Virus record (IMG/VR): IMGVR_UViG_3300022745_000029
Span: 1-64,000 of that record
DNA from: a virus
Length of the DNA stretch: 64,000 nt
Reading direction: 5' to 3' (one strand)
The position numbers and the translations under genes are program-made. Shown here one piece after another: positions 55,799-63,913 of this stretch (positions are counted from its first letter, which is position 1; every line of letters starts with the position of its first letter). The notes under the pieces were generated by a model, which did not search any database, was not told where the DNA came from, and worked only from the letters and a program-made list of their open reading frames with translations.

Positions 55799-56081
55799 CT
55801 TTGGTCTCTTCGTTGGTACGGGCCCAGGCGCCGCCGCGGGGCGGGTCGCTGACGGGCTGCAGGGCCTCAGCGCGGTGGCGCTTGGCGGTGGCGCTCAGCT
55901 CGGCACGCCGAGCGACGCGGTCGGCTTCTGCGGCTTGCTCGAGTAGAGAGCGCGGCTTCTGGCGGGTGCTGTGGCACTGGGCGCACTGGTTGTTGTGGCC
56001 CATGCGACCGGGTACAAGCACCTTGCGGAAGCCTTCGGCGGGCTTGTGCCGGCGACAGTAGTGGCAATACTTCTGGGGCAT
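55773..56081 (-). CDS. Zinc-finger protein (102 aa)
   Basis: Two CxxC pairs form a probable zinc ribbon: YCHYCRRHKP and NQCAQCHSTR. The rest is charged and helical. It overlaps the start of the phosphoesterase gene by 26 bases. A role in DNA binding is likely. Confidence 0.65.
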   Translation of the reverse strand: MPQKYCHYCRRHKPAEGFRKVLVPGRMGHNNQCAQCHSTRQKPRSLLEQAAEADRVARRAELSATAKRHRAEALQPVSDPPRGGAWARTNEETKDDPNPRTE

Positions 56082-56082
56082 G

Positions 56083-56562
56083 TCAGCACCCGAACGCGGG
56101 CAGGGCGGCGGCGAGGGCGTCCCGGGGGGCCTCGTAGAGAGGCTCCTGCGACAGGTTCCATGAACCCTTGTCTCCTGTACGGCTGAGGTACACAGGCGTC
56201 ACGACACGCCAGCGGCCCAGGGTGGAGTGGTAAACCAGCACCGCGCAGAGCCCACCCGCGTTCGCCCGCTTGCGCAGAGCTGGCAGCTGAGGGACCTTGT
56301 CGCGGACAAGGCGGTATTCGTGCTCCGTTTCCTTCACCTCGACGAGGCCGTAGTAGCGCTCGTACGAGGGGTTCAGCAGGGCGTAGTACTCGAAGTCGGC
56401 GGCCGCGGCCTTGATCGTGCGGCCGGCTGCCTTCGTGTCCACCAGGCGGTTGAACTCCCGGTGCACAGGGTCTTCGGCGACCCACGCCTCCAGCACCTTC
56501 TGGACGGCCTTTTCGGCGTCCTTCCCCCTGTCAGCGAACTTGTTGCTCTTCTTGAACGGCAT
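56083..56562 (-). CDS. PD-(D/E)XK-like nuclease (159 aa)
   Basis: A helical N-terminus with RGKDAEKAVQKVLEAW, then AAADFEYYALLNPSYERYYG and GLVEVKETEHEYRL, giving a D...E-x-K arrangement of this nuclease fold. The last part is basic and beta-rich. It is in the recombination module; a Holliday-junction or end-processing nuclease is possible. Confidence 0.6.
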   Translation of the reverse strand: MPFKKSNKFADRGKDAEKAVQKVLEAWVAEDPVHREFNRLVDTKAAGRTIKAAAADFEYYALLNPSYERYYGLVEVKETEHEYRLVRDKVPQLPALRKRANAGGLCAVLVYHSTLGRWRVVTPVYLSRTGDKGSWNLSQEPLYEAPRDALAAALPAFGC

Positions 56563-56809
56563 AAAAGTCTTTCTGCTTTTTTGGCCTGAATGGTTTGCGT
56601 TCGAAGGCCCCGGCCAGCGCATTGCTGTGGACCTTCCCCTTGGAGCACCCGCATCCACGGGTGTGCCCCGACTTGAGGTGGCCCTCGCGGACCCACTTCA
56701 CCGTGCCGCATTCGCAGCGGCATTTCCACTTCGACAGCTTCGGGATGTACTCGCGCTCAATGAGCGTGAGTTTTCCAAGAACCTGCCCGGGGGCAAGTTC
56801 CTGGCTCAT
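56531..56809 (-). CDS. Zinc-finger protein (92 aa)
   Basis: CRCECGTVKWVREGHLKSGH and CGCSKGK contain Cys pairs that fit a compact zinc finger of the type often found near homing nucleases. It overlaps both neighbours, by 32 and 4 bases. Confidence 0.65.
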   Translation of the reverse strand: MSQELAPGQVLGKLTLIEREYIPKLSKWKCRCECGTVKWVREGHLKSGHTRGCGCSKGKVHSNALAGAFERKPFRPKKQKDFYAVQEEQQVR

Positions 56810-59800
56810 GCGAGTGCCTCCTCGATGGCTGCGCTGATCTTCTCGGCGTCGAAGAAGTCGCCGCACTCGATCTGCTCCCCGAAGTTGCGGCCCAGCGAGA
56901 TGCTGGACACGATCGGGATGCGCATGCCGCCGTAGGGCTGCACCATGCACTCGTGCGCCTGGCGCATCACCTCCAGCGCGTCGTCGCGGTGGACCGAGAA
57001 CACGACTTCGTCGTGGATCGGGAAGTAGAAGCGGGCGTTGTACTTGCCGGAGAACAGCCCAAGCCGCCACATGGAGGCCAGCGCCAGCTTGGTCTGCTCG
57101 CCGCCGGAGCCCTGAATCTTGAAGTTCGGACCCTGGCGGCCGGCCTTCGCGGCTTCCCACTTGTCGTCGGAGGACAAGGCTGCCTGCAGGTGGCGCCGCG
57201 CACCCATGAGGGTGGTGGCGTAGCCGCACGCCTCGACCTCGGCGCGAACCTTCTCCTTCCACGGCGTGATGCGCGGGAAGGCGACTTCCTTCGCGTCCAG
57301 GAACGCCTGCGCCACTTCCTCCTCGACGCGCATCGTCGAGGCGATCTTCGGCGCCATGGCGTCGTACTGGCTGGCGAAGTTCACCGTCTTGGCGTCGTCG
57401 CGCAGGGCCTTGGCCTTGGCCTTGACCGCCTTGTCGCTGGACTCACGCATCTGCTGGAACTCGTCGTACCCGACGGGGTGCCCCCAGATGTGAATGGCAG
57501 CGGCCACGGCCGTCAAGCTGTGGGCGTCCTTCAGGTCCTCGCCGACGTAACACGCGGTCAGGTTCTCGTCGCCGGACTGCTCCGCCATGAGGCGCAGCTC
57601 CTGCCCCGAGAAGTCCATGGAGACCACGACAGCGTCCTTGCAGTGGGGCAGGACAACCTGGCGGAACTCCACACCCTCGCCGCGCTTGGGCATCTGCTGC
57701 GCGTTGGGGGCGCTGGAGCTGTAGCGCCGGGTCACCGCCTCCGACTGGTTCAAGGCGGGGTGGATCAGGCCGTCGCGCCAGTGCGGGAACACCTTGTAGG
57801 TCGAGTAGAACAAGCTGCGGCGGGTGTTCACCGTCTTGATGGTCTGGAAGGCCTTGAGGACAGCCTTCTTCTCGTCGTCGAGGTGCGTGTCCCGAGCCAG
57901 CGAGTTCTCCACTGCGTCGTCATCGGTGGAGGCCTTGCTGATCCACAGCGCGCGGTCTTCGTCGGTGACGTCGACCTGCTTGCCGTCCTTTAGCGCGCGC
58001 AGCTTCTTCCACGCTACCCGGTAGGCCGGGTCCTCGCGCTGGGCGGCGGTGAGCTTGTTGAACAGACGCGGCTGAATCCCGATCACGTTGTAGAACAGGT
58101 TCTGCATCTGCTTCGGAGAGCCGAAGTTGATCTTGGGCTCGCCGGTGAAGCGTTCCCGCACGTAGTCGTTCAGGGCCTTCGTGTCGTTGGTCTGCAGGAT
58201 GTGCAGGAGCAGCGGCTGGCGCCCATTCAGGTAGGTCTCGACGTCCTGCAGCACCGCGTCGATCTTGCGCTTGCGGGTGCTGAAGCCCTCGTCGTCGTCC
58301 ACCAGGATGGCCAGGGCCGTCTTGATGGCAGAGGCGTCGATCGTGTCGAAGGTGGGGCAGCTGGTGCCTTCCCACCCGTTCTTGACGAGGAAGGCGCGCA
58401 GCGTGGCCCAGGCCTCGCTGTAGCGCTTCTCGTCCTTCTGCTCCATCTCGCGGACCTTCTGCTGCGAGATCTTCACGCCCTGCACGTAGGCAAGGGAGGT
58501 GAGATACTCGGGCAGGGTCTCGACCTCGAGGTACACGTGCCACGTGCGCTCGATCTCCATGACCAGCTGGTAGTAGGTGTGCAGGGAGAACGTGCAGATC
58601 GTGTCGTCGGCGCCGTAGTCGAACACCTCGCTCGCGGTCAGCTCGTTCATGCGGTACTGGCGGCGCTCCCAGGGCTCGGTCACGGCGCGCTCCAGCAGCT
58701 TTCCGTTGCCCATGCTCACCGTGACCCCGCCGGTCTCGTCGTTCACCGTGCGGACCTCGACCTGCTCATACACAGCGGGCTTCACCTCAGCGTCCCAGGT
58801 CTTGGTGACCCGACCGCCGGTGAGCGAGCCCACCGGGCCATCGCGGGAGGTGGTCTCCTCGTAGGTCTGCTGCTCGTAGCCCAGATGCAGCTTGCTGCGC
58901 TGCTTCAGGCCCTTGGGCAGGTTCTCGTCCACGTACGACGCGCCGATCTTGGTGTCGATCGCGTTGGGCAGGAAGCCGTGCCAGCCGTTGTCCTTCCACT
59001 TGTCGCCCCACGTGCGGTAGAGCACGGAGAACTCGAAGGAGCGGTTCTGCACCAGGACGGTGACGTTGTCGGGGATCAGCTCCACCATCGCGCGGCACTG
59101 GTCCACGCTGATGTTGGCCACGTCGGACTCTTCCTTGTGGTCCACAGTCATGTAGACCGTGTGCTGGCCGTTGTCGCCGAAGGTCAGGCCCATGCCGGTC
59201 AGTTCATGCCCGAGCACGTCCACCTCGAAGCTGCCCTTGTCCTTCACGGCGTTGATGCCGGCGATCCACTCTTCGGAGGCTTCGGTGTCTGAGGTTTCAA
59301 TGTCCAGCGCCACGTAGGGCGAGTCCTTCAGGGCGTCGCTCACGCGGCTGAAGGCCCGCTCGTAGTTGCCGGCGTGGACAAGGGTCTTGGTGCCGTAGAA
59401 GCGGCGCAGGTCGTCCACCCGCAGCACCGGCGAGAGCTCGTCCCACTGCTTGACCATGCCCGGGGTGACCTCCAGCGGGCGGCTCACCGTGTTGACGTCG
59501 TCGGTGTGCAGGCTGGCCACGCGCCAGGACGTCGTGACCATGCCCTTGTTATCGATCAGAAACTGCAGCGACTTCATGTCCGCCACGTCTTCACGCAGGC
59601 GGTCGAGCTGGCCGTTGACGATCAGGTCTTCCAGGGCCTGCAGGCCGTCCACGCCCCACTTCGAGACGAGCTCGACGAACTTGGCATCACCGAAGCCCTT
59701 GGCGCCGGGGATCTTGTCGGAGGTGTCGCCGACGGTGGCCTTGTACAGGGTGATGAACTTGTGCGGGAACGGGCCGTAGGGGTTCTTGTTGAGGGTGCCG

Positions 59801-60306
59801 TCGCTCCACGTGGGGGAGCCAGACTTCCACACGTCGGTGTTCTCGTCCACCAGCACGCACAGGTCGCCGTCGCCGGTGACCACGGTGTTGCGGGAGTAGC
59901 GCAGGTTCTTGCACAGGTAGCCGATCACGTCGTCGGCTTCCATGCCGCTTTGCGTGACGATGGTGGCGCCCAGGTCGCGCAGCATCTGGGTGAGCTGCTC
60001 GCGGGCCTTGTTCAGCTCCTCGCTGACCTCGGGCGCCTTGTCACGGCCGACCTTGTACTGGGGCAGCAGGGCCTGGCGGCGTAGCTTGGCGTTCTTGCCG
60101 TCCCACACGATGAGGGTGTCGCGGGGCGCCACCTTGAACATGCGCAGCAGCTCGACGTACTTCTCGAAGAAGCCGTCCACGCCGTACTGGGCGGAGTTGA
60201 CCTGCACTTCTCTGCCGTCGACAACGATCACACGGCCTTCATCATGGTCAACCCCGCGCAGGATGGCGGGGTTGAGGATGGAATTTGCATCAAGGATGAG
60301 TCTCAT
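56806..60306 (-). CDS. DNA polymerase I with fused 5' nuclease and 3'-5' exonuclease (1166 aa)
   Basis: The phage replicative polymerase. Residues 1-320 are a FEN-type 5' nuclease (MRLILDANSILNPAI, VTQSGMEADDVIGY, GDGDLCVLVDEN, KIPGAKGFGDAKF). The exonuclease site is ALDIETSD at about 380, with further sites near YGADDTICTF. Polymerase motif A is VVSMDFSGQELRLMAEQ, motif B RDDAKTVNFASQYDAM and motif C PIHDEVVFSV. Motif B differs from the usual KxxNFGxxYG: both glycines are replaced, by Ala and Asp. The gene is longer than E. coli PolA because of insertions between domains. Confidence 0.93.
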   Translation of the reverse strand: MRLILDANSILNPAILRGVDHDEGRVIVVDGREVQVNSAQYGVDGFFEKYVELLRMFKVAPRDTLIVWDGKNAKLRRQALLPQYKVGRDKAPEVSEELNKAREQLTQMLRDLGATIVTQSGMEADDVIGYLCKNLRYSRNTVVTGDGDLCVLVDENTDVWKSGSPTWSDGTLNKNPYGPFPHKFITLYKATVGDTSDKIPGAKGFGDAKFVELVSKWGVDGLQALEDLIVNGQLDRLREDVADMKSLQFLIDNKGMVTTSWRVASLHTDDVNTVSRPLEVTPGMVKQWDELSPVLRVDDLRRFYGTKTLVHAGNYERAFSRVSDALKDSPYVALDIETSDTEASEEWIAGINAVKDKGSFEVDVLGHELTGMGLTFGDNGQHTVYMTVDHKEESDVANISVDQCRAMVELIPDNVTVLVQNRSFEFSVLYRTWGDKWKDNGWHGFLPNAIDTKIGASYVDENLPKGLKQRSKLHLGYEQQTYEETTSRDGPVGSLTGGRVTKTWDAEVKPAVYEQVEVRTVNDETGGVTVSMGNGKLLERAVTEPWERRQYRMNELTASEVFDYGADDTICTFSLHTYYQLVMEIERTWHVYLEVETLPEYLTSLAYVQGVKISQQKVREMEQKDEKRYSEAWATLRAFLVKNGWEGTSCPTFDTIDASAIKTALAILVDDDEGFSTRKRKIDAVLQDVETYLNGRQPLLLHILQTNDTKALNDYVRERFTGEPKINFGSPKQMQNLFYNVIGIQPRLFNKLTAAQREDPAYRVAWKKLRALKDGKQVDVTDEDRALWISKASTDDDAVENSLARDTHLDDEKKAVLKAFQTIKTVNTRRSLFYSTYKVFPHWRDGLIHPALNQSEAVTRRYSSSAPNAQQMPKRGEGVEFRQVVLPHCKDAVVVSMDFSGQELRLMAEQSGDENLTACYVGEDLKDAHSLTAVAAAIHIWGHPVGYDEFQQMRESSDKAVKAKAKALRDDAKTVNFASQYDAMAPKIASTMRVEEEVAQAFLDAKEVAFPRITPWKEKVRAEVEACGYATTLMGARRHLQAALSSDDKWEAAKAGRQGPNFKIQGSGGEQTKLALASMWRLGLFSGKYNARFYFPIHDEVVFSVHRDDALEVMRQAHECMVQPYGGMRIPIVSSISLGRNFGEQIECGDFFDAEKISAAIEEALA
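59061..59074 (+). repeat. 14-bp repeat copy in the DNA polymerase gene
   Basis: Encodes PDNV on the sense strand, like the isolated left-arm copies. Confidence 0.8.
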
Positions 60307-60668
60307 TCTTCGTCTTCTTTTTCTTCTTGGAACTCGGACGCGGGGCGCCCGTTGATGTAGGCGTTGGAGGCCACGGACACGGGCAGCACCCGGGGGTCCA
60401 GCCAAGCGGGGTAGAGGCCTTCAGCGGGCACCTCGACCACCACGTGGGAGGTGAGCTGGTAGGTGAGGGCGGCACCAGACTTGAGCTTGGTGACCACACC
60501 GGAGCGCTGGCGCTCGGTCAGCCAGCCATACACGTAGGAGGCGCTGAGGCCCCGGGCCTGGGCCATGGCCACGAGCCCGCCGCGCGTCTTGGGGTTGCGC
60601 AGCAGGACCATGAGGACGCGGTTGGCGTCCCGCAGACGCTGCGCCTTGGATTCATGCTTGGTCTTCAT
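60303..60668 (-). CDS. Winged-helix DNA-binding protein (121 aa)
   Basis: Residues 10-70 resemble a winged helix: RDANRVLMVLLRNPKTRGGL, VAMAQARGLSASYVYGWLTE and RSGVVTKLKSGAALTYQLT. An acidic tail follows. It is coupled to the polymerase gene by a four-base overlap, so it may regulate or assist replication. Confidence 0.62.
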   Translation of the reverse strand: MKTKHESKAQRLRDANRVLMVLLRNPKTRGGLVAMAQARGLSASYVYGWLTERQRSGVVTKLKSGAALTYQLTSHVVVEVPAEGLYPAWLDPRVLPVSVASNAYINGRPASEFQEEKEDEE

Positions 60669-60931
60669 CCGATCCTCCAACGCTTGCGCTGCAGCTCAAG
60701 GTCTTGCTGGCAGGGCACGCACCGGACCTTGCCCAAGGCAAGGCGCCCAGGCAGCAGGCCTTCCTCACACTCGACGCAGGCGGTGGTGGGCCAGCTGCCG
60801 TCGGCACGCTGGACCTGCTCGGCCCGCGCGGCCTGCTGTACGCAGGACACGGCGGCGTCGGTCAGGGTCTGGGCCAATGTGCTGGCCTGGTCCAGAATGT
60901 CCGCCTCGCGGACGCCAGCTTCGCGGCTCAC
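60665..60931 (-). CDS. DksA/TraR-type zinc-finger protein (88 aa)
   Basis: A GTG start overlaps the previous stop (GTGA). The helical N-terminus has DILDQASTLAQTLTDAAVSC, and the zinc finger is CVECEEGLLPGRLALGKVRC with VPCQQD, the spacing of TraR/DksA family fingers. Such proteins can bind the secondary channel of host RNA polymerase; TraR-type short forms often come from mobile elements. Confidence 0.72.
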   Translation of the reverse strand: MSREAGVREADILDQASTLAQTLTDAAVSCVQQAARAEQVQRADGSWPTTACVECEEGLLPGRLALGKVRCVPCQQDLELQRKRWRIG

Positions 60932-61404
60932 TTTTCCTCCGCCTGTGTGTTGAGGGCCGTGTGGTGGACCGGCTGCTTGTCGGCGTGACGGGTGAGGATC
61001 CCGTCGGCCAGCCCGTTCAGCCACGCCCGCCGCTCTGCCAGATTCGTCACCTTGGGCGGGCGGTCGTCCACCCAGTTGCCCCGGATCATGGAGTCGCGCA
61101 GGACCATGAGGCCGACGATGGCCTTGGTGATGTGAGACAGGCCGCTGTCGGCGTCGATGTCCTCACCCTCCCACCAGTCGGCAAGGTGCCGCCCCACCAC
61201 AGCGTCGAAGTAGACGCTGGCACGCACACCGGAGACGCGGTAGTTGTGCCGGCCGTACTTGGCGGCGCCCTCCAACATGGCCACGCCGCACTCGTTGACG
61301 ACCGCAATGGGCAGGCAGGAGTACCCGGCCTTGCGGGTGCCTATCGCGTCCTTGGGGTTGGTGTCCTTAACCGGCTGAGGCGGCGCTTTCGGAGGTGTGT
61401 TCAT
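60928..61404 (-). CDS. DUF5664 nucleotide hydrolase-like protein (158 aa)
   Basis: Characteristic sequences are NPKDAIGTRKAGYSCLP, MLEGAAKYGRHNYRVSG and DAVVGRHLADWWEGEDID, with ADSGLSHITKAIVGLMVLRD. This matches the family annotated as dATP/dGTP diphosphohydrolase, N-terminal, all-alpha and MazG-related, which occurs in phages with altered or regulated dNTP pools. Acidic residues in EGEDIDADSG probably bind metal. No PurZ-like gene is visible in the window. Confidence 0.65.
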   Translation of the reverse strand: MNTPPKAPPQPVKDTNPKDAIGTRKAGYSCLPIAVVNECGVAMLEGAAKYGRHNYRVSGVRASVYFDAVVGRHLADWWEGEDIDADSGLSHITKAIVGLMVLRDSMIRGNWVDDRPPKVTNLAERRAWLNGLADGILTRHADKQPVHHTALNTQAEEK

Positions 61405-61633
61405 TGGCTTCTTTCTTGTTGTTCTTGTGGAGCCAGTTGAAGAACCTGCGCACAACGTAACCCCGAGCGATCGAGATGACGGTGAACAGGAGCGTGATCG
61501 TGAGGTTCTCGGCGAAGTTGGTCTGGATGTGCCAGACCGGCTTGACGATGAACTCCCATGTGAGAAGGCTCAGGACGAAGCCCGAGCCGGTGTTGAGCAG
61601 CTGCTCGATGAGTGAGCCCAGACGTGACTGCAT
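61367..61633 (-). CDS. Membrane protein (88 aa)
   Basis: Two hydrophobic segments (GSGFVLSLLTWEFIVKPVWH and LTITLLFTVISIARGYVV) with a basic end FNWLHKNNKKE. Similar small proteins of unknown function occur in phage replication modules. It overlaps the DUF5664 gene by 38 bases. Confidence 0.65.
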   Translation of the reverse strand: MQSRLGSLIEQLLNTGSGFVLSLLTWEFIVKPVWHIQTNFAENLTITLLFTVISIARGYVVRRFFNWLHKNNKKEANEHTSESAASAG

Positions 61634-62562
61634 CAGATGACCCCCTCACGAAGGTCCTGCAGGGCGCGGGCCCAGCGTTGGCGGGTCTCCGGCTTCTTGC
61701 CCATGCGGGGGTAGCGGATGGCGTCGCCAAGGTGCCGGCGGAATTTCATGTTGTCCAGCACGGTGGGCACCAGCATCTGGTACACGTCGTGCAGGGGGGT
61801 CTCCGAGGTCTCCTCCGCCGTGAGGTACTCGGTGGCCTCGTCCAGCCGGGCCAGGCGCTGCATGGCGCCTTCTATCTGCTGCGCCACGGACACGGTGTAG
61901 CTGCCCACGGCGCTGGCTGCCCAGGCGTAGAAGGGGTCCAGCAGGTTGCGCACCGCCCACGCCAGGGGGTTGCGCAGGCGCTGCTCGGGCTGGGTCAGGT
62001 AGGCGTCCCAGTCGTAGCGCGGTGCCGGCGCTTTCACAAGCTGCTGCCGTGCGTTGCTCCAGACGGAGTCGGTGTTGAAGGCCATCACCCAGTCAAGGGT
62101 GTCGAGCACGACGCCGCCGCTGTCGTGGACGGGGCGGCGCTCGGTGTGGTGCAGGGCCATGGCGATGAACTGGGCGGCGGTGACCTGCCACATCTGTGAG
62201 GAGCGCATGGAGCGCCCGGAGACCCGCATCCAGGCTTCGCGCTGGCCCTGCTCCATGTAGGGCAGCAGGGCGCGCTCGCCTCCGCGCTCGCCCCGCACCA
62301 CACCCTCCACGAAGCACTCGTAGAGGTGGGCCAGGATGTCGGTGTCGGCCTGCAGGTGGGGGACCGCCCACTCGTAGACGGCGCCAGCTTTGCTGGCGTC
62401 GAAGACGTTGTAGCCGGGCAGGGACACGGGGTGGTACGCTTCGGGGTTGTCTGCAGCCCACCGGGCCTCTTCCTGAACCTCCTCCAGGAGGCCCGCCCTG
62501 TGCAGGCGGGACAGGAGGAGGTTCAGGGCCCGGGAAGACGCGTCGGGGTTAGCCAGCCGCAT
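61633..62562 (-). CDS. Unknown protein (309 aa)
   Basis: Predominantly helical, beginning MRLANPDASSRALNLLLSRL and with AAQFIAMALHHTERRPVHDS and VLDTLDWVMAFNTDSVWSNA. The protein has no clear motif, signal peptide or membrane helix. It overlaps its neighbours by 1 and 14 bases, in the middle of the DNA-metabolism operon. Confidence 0.65.
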   Translation of the reverse strand: MRLANPDASSRALNLLLSRLHRAGLLEEVQEEARWAADNPEAYHPVSLPGYNVFDASKAGAVYEWAVPHLQADTDILAHLYECFVEGVVRGERGGERALLPYMEQGQREAWMRVSGRSMRSSQMWQVTAAQFIAMALHHTERRPVHDSGGVVLDTLDWVMAFNTDSVWSNARQQLVKAPAPRYDWDAYLTQPEQRLRNPLAWAVRNLLDPFYAWAASAVGSYTVSVAQQIEGAMQRLARLDEATEYLTAEETSETPLHDVYQMLVPTVLDNMKFRRHLGDAIRYPRMGKKPETRQRWARALQDLREGVI

Positions 62563-63181
62563 GTTCCAGCGTCGCCCGTTCAGCCGGCAGGTCGCGGTTC
62601 AGCGCGCGCTCTGCGGAGAAGTGGATGCCGTTGTAGCGCTTGAGCAGCTTGGCCACGTTGACGCGCTGTACGTCTTTTTGCGAGGGGGCTGCGGCCCCTG
62701 CAAACTCATCGGGGAGGATGCGGATGAGGGCAAGGTTGGCGTAGTCTACGGCCAGACGCTTCTGCCCTTCCGTGGGCTCTTTCCCGTAGCCCACCCAGCG
62801 CTTGGCCATGTCCAGCAGCTCGGTCGCTGCGAAGCGCGCGACTGCGGCGTAGCCGGCCGCGACCACGGCGTCGGGGGCCTCCAGCGCGGCCCGTGCCATA
62901 CGCACGTCTTCGTTACCGGCGGGGTCGCCGACAACCTGGCGCAGGGCCTCAGCGTAAAACTGGCAGTCGCCGATTTCTTCAATCAGGTTGGTGAAGTCCG
63001 TGGCGATCTGCGCCTCGTGCACTTCAGTGGCCACGCCGAGGGCGGCATGGATGAAGTCGTCGCGCTGACTGCCAGAGGAGTTGAACAGGCTTTTCACAAA
63101 GCCCGAGTAGCCGATGGTGGAGAAAACTTCGTCGACGGTAAGGCCGACGGGCGCAGATGCGCCCTGTTGGGTATCACTCAT
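62549..63181 (-). CDS. MazG-like NTP pyrophosphohydrolase (210 aa)
   Basis: The pattern DFIHAALGVATEVHEAQIAT, FTNLIEEIGDCQFYAEALRQ has E-x3-E and E-E-x2-D of the all-alpha NTP pyrophosphohydrolase fold, which binds Mg2+ and cuts non-canonical nucleoside triphosphates. A variable C-terminal region follows. Together with the DUF5664 protein it suggests control of the dNTP pool. Confidence 0.7.
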   Translation of the reverse strand: MSDTQQGASAPVGLTVDEVFSTIGYSGFVKSLFNSSGSQRDDFIHAALGVATEVHEAQIATDFTNLIEEIGDCQFYAEALRQVVGDPAGNEDVRMARAALEAPDAVVAAGYAAVARFAATELLDMAKRWVGYGKEPTEGQKRLAVDYANLALIRILPDEFAGAAAPSQKDVQRVNVAKLLKRYNGIHFSAERALNRDLPAERATLEHAAG

Positions 63182-63191
63182 GTTTTTCTTC

Positions 63192-63878
63192 TTATTGGAG
63201 AGCGAGGTTGATAGTGTAGCGCATGTCTGCGTCGAGGTCTTTCATCTCGCGCAGCATCCACTTGAGGTAGCTCTTGGGCACCGAGTCAAAGGGCTCACCC
63301 TTGTGCTTGCCGAAGGGCATCATCAGGATCTGCATAGGAGCCCGGGACGCTTCAACAAGTTGGGGCAAGGTCATGCCGGTGCGCTCGCAAATGTGCTTGG
63401 CGAGGTGCATGGCAGAGTAGACATCGGCCATGGCGCGGTGAGCGCCCAATGACCGCGGGAGTCCCAGCGAGAAGATCAGAGTGCTGAGCTTGTGGTCGTC
63501 GGCGTGCGGGTAGAGCTTGCGCACCCACCGCAACGTGCAGACTTCCTCGAACCCATTGGCCACGTAGGGCCCAATGGTGTGTGTATCGAAACTCACCCGA
63601 TGCCCGATCAAGGCGGCCGGCCCTTCCAGCAGGCCGCCGTAGCACGAAGGGTCGATGTCGCTAAAAAACTCCCCCAAGGTGGGGGAGTTGGCGACGTCGT
63701 CGTTGGTCAGGCCGTGCACACCGGATGCCGACGGGGAGATCATCTTCTCGGGGTCAATGAGGCTTTGCCGCTCTGCCAAGATGTTGAAGTTTTCGTCTAT
63801 CCTGGCGATGGCAACTTCCACGACCCCGCGGGTCGGGTCCGCGTCGGTGGTTTCGGTGTCGATGATGTAGTAGTGCAT
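63192..63878 (-). CDS. DnaQ/RNase T-type 3'-5' exonuclease with DUF3820 tail (228 aa)
   Basis: The exonuclease motif I is YYIIDTETTDADPTRG, motif II GHRVSFDTHTIGPY and motif III HRAMADVYSAMHLA, with the metal-binding Asp and Glu residues. The C-terminal PFGKHKGEPFDSVPKSYLKW matches DUF3820, often fused to such enzymes. Proofreading or DNA degradation is likely. The ATG at 63878 is preferred; the open frame extends upstream to 63959. Confidence 0.82.
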   Translation of the reverse strand: MHYYIIDTETTDADPTRGVVEVAIARIDENFNILAERQSLIDPEKMISPSASGVHGLTNDDVANSPTLGEFFSDIDPSCYGGLLEGPAALIGHRVSFDTHTIGPYVANGFEEVCTLRWVRKLYPHADDHKLSTLIFSLGLPRSLGAHRAMADVYSAMHLAKHICERTGMTLPQLVEASRAPMQILMMPFGKHKGEPFDSVPKSYLKWMLREMKDLDADMRYTINLALQ

Positions 63879-63913
63879 ATGCGCAGCGGGAGGGCCGAAG
63901 CCCCCCGTCGTCA

